Shown here: piece by piece, positions 40,320-42,048 of the stretch | Numbering within the stretch: the first letter of the stretch is position 1 | Layout of the letters: each line of letters starts with the position of its first letter | Origin: FEN-680 sp036845225 | GTDB taxonomy: Bacteria > Actinomycetota > Geothermincolia > Fen-727 > Anoxymicrobiaceae | Length of the DNA stretch: 42,048 nt | Reading direction: 5' to 3' | NCBI GenBank assembly: GCA_036845225.1 | Contig: DAIUEJ010000021.1 | Location: forward strand, 1-42,048 | Translations under genes and position numbers: made by a program | Notes under the pieces: generated by a model | What the model was told of the DNA's origin: nothing | Databases searched by the model: none | Seen by the model: the letters and a program-made list of their open reading frames with translations, nothing else

Positions 40320-40341
40320 CTCCCTGTCAACCGTCAGGGAG
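40320..40341 (+). promoter_or_regulatory. Hairpin overlapping the ribosome site of the Fe-S gene
   Basis: CTCCCTG (40320-40326) pairs with CAGGGAG (40335-40341); the 3' arm contains the GGGAG of the ribosome site that serves the ATG at 40347. Folding would hide it. Confidence 0.45.
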
Positions 40342-40346
40342 GGTCT

Positions 40347-40988
40347 ATGAGGCGCGGCAAGAGGCAGTTCGATCTACTCACCAGGCCATGGAGCTTCAGG
40401 CTGCTGGAGCTCGCGGCTCCGCTCGCGGGCTATCGTCGCGTCAAGGAGCTCATTCCCTGGTTCCGCGCTGGCGACTTCAACGTCTCGTGCATCCCGGTGA
40501 ACGAAGACATACACCTGCCTGAGAACACCGCCCTGCCGGCCCAGATCCTCGAGGACTTCATCCGGCGCGCAAGCCATCGCGTCATCGTGGATTACTGCGC
40601 CTGCCGCAAGGCCCTCGGCTGCAAGCGCTACCCGGCCGATATCGGCTGCCTGATGATGGGCAGCTCGGCGCTCGAGATCCATCCGGACATCAGGCGGGAG
40701 GTGTCCGTCGACGAGGCGCTCGAGCACGCCCGCGCGGCGATGGACAAGGGCCTGGTCCCCCTCGTGGGAAAGGTCCGCATCGACAACCTCGTCTTCGGCA
40801 TCAAAGACAAGAAGCACCTCCTCTCGACGTGCTTCTGCTGCGAGTGCTGCTGCATCTCCCGTTTCGCCCGCCACGTGCCTCACGAGATACGCTCCGAAGT
40901 AGTGATGCGGCTCGACGGGCTCACGATCGAAGTCACCGACGACTGCGACGGCTGCGGCGCGCGAAGCGTTGCTTCCTCCAGGAGATAG
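40347..40988 (+). CDS. Cys-rich Fe-S protein, 5' part of a frameshifted gene
   Basis: 213 residues as read, but the last nine (after GCG at 205) are out of frame. Cysteines cluster at 84, 86, 92 and 101 (DYCACRKALGC...GC), at 162-169 (TCFCCECCC) and at 200/203 (DDCDGCG). The last pair is the start of a 2[4Fe-4S] ferredoxin domain whose remainder continues in another frame at 40961-41146. The clusters suggest several Fe-S centres and electron transfer in the cytoplasm. The ATG has GGAGG five bases upstream, within a hairpin. Compared with a normal CxGCGxCxxxC the third cysteine codon is missing and four bases are lacking between TGCGGC and GCGAAG. Whether this is a true mutation or an assembly error is open. 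Confidence 0.72.
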   Translation: MRRGKRQFDLLTRPWSFRLLELAAPLAGYRRVKELIPWFRAGDFNVSCIPVNEDIHLPENTALPAQILEDFIRRASHRVIVDYCACRKALGCKRYPADIGCLMMGSSALEIHPDIRREVSVDEALEHARAAMDKGLVPLVGKVRIDNLVFGIKDKKHLLSTCFCCECCCISRFARHVPHEIRSEVVMRLDGLTIEVTDDCDGCGARSVASSRR

Positions 40989-41146
40989 AGATCGGCGAGG
41001 GGTGCGCGGTGATCGGCGAGGGGTGCGCCGGGTGCGGCCGGTGCGCAACCGTCTGCAAGCGGGACGCCATAACGATCTCGCTCGACAACCCGGCGTTCCT
41101 CGATGAGGCGCGCTCACGGATCGAGGCCCTGGTCGACTTCGAGTGA
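40961..41146 (+). pseudogene. Ferredoxin-domain 3' part of the frameshifted Fe-S gene
   Basis: In the frame beginning AKRCFLQEIEIGEG the second cluster motif is complete (CAGCGRCATVCKRDAI), followed by a C-terminal helix and a stop. There is no independent start or ribosome site for this piece, so it is the continuation of 40347-40988. Confidence 0.75.
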
Positions 41147-41181
41147 CGCTCACACAAGCCGCCGGCTCTCTTTGATCACCG

Positions 41182-41190
41182 TGTTATAAT
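41182..41190 (+). promoter_or_regulatory. Extended -10 promoter of the last gene
   Basis: TGTTATAAT (TGn followed by TATAAT, 41182-41190) lies 26 bases before the ATG at 41217; the -35 region is weak, as is usual with an extended -10. Confidence 0.55.
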
Positions 41191-41216
41191 CCGCGCAAGC
41201 GGTTCAAGGGGGCTGA

Positions 41217-42048
41217 ATGGACGAAAACTTTCTCGAAGGCTGCGCTCACCACTATACCGACCTTCCGGACGGCTCTTTCGTCTCTGCGGCCTGAACGTGT
41301 CCAAATGGGGAGAGGTGCTCCCGGCGCCGCCGGCTTTCTGCACGGCCTGCTCCGCGCCCTGGACGGCTGGAAGCCTGACCTGCCTGCACTGCGGGGCGAC
41401 CAGCCAGGCGACGGCCCGGCGACGCCAACTGCTCATGGGTGGTCCCGCCGACCGTGCCGACACCCGCGCCGCCGCTCCTCCGCAGCCGGCGCCCAGCGCT
41501 CAGCCCCCCGAATACATGCCCGGTGTCACCGGTGAGCCGCCTCCGGTCCTGCCCGGCGGCTTCGATGAACTAGAGGTCATGCAGCTCTACAAGCTGCCCC
41601 CGGTGGGCGAGCCCCCACCGAGCTTCCAGGGCCAGGCTCCTGCCTATCCGCCCCAGGTGACCCCTCCCGTGCCTCCACAGGGGCCCGGGCCGGGCTACGG
41701 CTACGGGGGAGCCGGAGGCGTCCCGCCTGGTGCGCCCATCGTGGGAACGGGTCCCGCCCGGGCAGCCAGGCCAATACCATGGATGTCTCTTCTGCTGGTG
41801 ACCATCATCGGCTCAATCGGCCTCGCGGCGATCATCGGGGTGATGATGATCGCCACCGCTCATGTCGACCTCACGTCTTCCCGGATCCTCGGGATCATCT
41901 TCTCCATCGGCGTCTATGGCCTGCTGGCCCTCGCGACATGGACCCTGTACGAGAGAGGGCGTTACAGGACCTACGCGCTGATCGTCCTGCCGGTGACCGG
42001 GGTGGCCCTGCTCGCTACCCTGATCGGTTCATTCGCGGAGTCTTCCGC
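41217..42048 (+). pseudogene. Zinc-ribbon multi-pass membrane protein, frameshifted, running off the window
   Basis: The ATG at 41217 with AAGGGGG upstream starts MDENFLEGCAHHYTDLPDGSF, then hits a stop at 41292-41294. In another frame, from 41285, the text continues CGLNVSKWGEVL, CTACSAPW, CLHCGATS, a Pro/Gly-rich linker and three membrane helices (IPWMSLLLVTIIGSIGLAAI; ILGIIFSIGVYGLLALATW; TYALIVLPVTGVALLATLIG), open to the edge. One gene with a lost cysteine pair and frame at about 41277-41285 explains this best. The family design (zinc ribbon, linker, helices) is that of three other proteins at the left of the window. If the shift is an error, the protein would be intact; the 3' end is outside. 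Confidence 0.7.

Noticed and set aside
40953..40970. Programmed ribosomal frameshift in the Fe-S gene
   Set aside because: No slippery heptamer is present and the third cysteine codon is missing outright, which a frameshift alone would not cause.
41292..41294. TGA in the last gene read as selenocysteine
   Set aside because: The frame after the TGA loses all zinc-ribbon and membrane text, whereas the other frame carries it, so a frameshift explains it better. No SECIS-like hairpin directly follows.

Overview
The window is 42 kb of G+C-rich DNA, probably from a metagenome-derived contig, since one scaffold gap of 100 N lies at 18311-18410. The gene order suggests a deep-branching, poorly characterised actinobacterial lineage, although one window cannot fix the taxonomy. 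The block mfd - peptidyl-prolyl isomerase - mazG - pyk - ftsB-like - DUF501 - ppx/gppA and the block ispE - tRNA-Gln - glmU - prs - rplY (L25/Ctc form) - pth both look actinobacterial. So do the Ala/Pro-rich linkers, the frequent GTG and TTG starts and the many short zinc-ribbon membrane proteins. An orphan corrinoid protein, a LarA-like protein and a Cys-rich Fe-S protein hint at an anaerobe.

Layout. 1-2.4 kb: three zinc-ribbon and/or single-pass membrane proteins around the decayed 3' end of a glycosidase-like gene. 2.5-7.3 kb: a GH94-type phosphorylase and a GT4 glycosyltransferase fused to a hairpin-toroid domain, probably a small oligosaccharide unit. 7.5-13.6 kb: single-gene units (two methyltransferases, a classical thiolase with a terminator, a lipoprotein, an MFS exporter, an ADP-ribosylglycohydrolase). 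13.7-15 kb: tRNA-Leu with an A+T-richer HNH endonuclease gene two bases away, then a corrinoid protein. 15.1-26.8 kb: a long minus-strand housekeeping run for transcription-coupled repair, periplasmic folding, nucleotide clean-up, glycolysis, division and polyphosphate. Between ftsB-like and DUF501 it holds a large zinc-finger, Pro-Tyr-Glu-rich protein gene that contains the assembly gap. 27-30 kb: a thiolase-fold protein lacking the usual catalytic residues, an unknown protein, and the first of two paralogues of an unrecognised two-module CxxC protein. 30.1-36.2 kb: the second housekeeping run, ending in two tandem paralogous lipoprotein genes. 36.2-42 kb: an FAD oxidoreductase, the second CxxC paralogue directly behind a LarA-like gene, and two frameshifted cysteine-motif genes at the right edge.

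Short palindromic repeats are scattered through the window in at least three kinds. One is a CCTCCCCC/GGGGGAGG element, with one copy inside mfd read in frame as protein. A second has a conserved GGTxxCTGACCCC-like core inside arms that differ from copy to copy. The third is a CCGGCG-GGA-CGCCGG hairpin. The least explained items are the paralogous two-module CxxC family, the large PPxYE zinc-finger protein in the division cluster, and the variable-arm hairpins.
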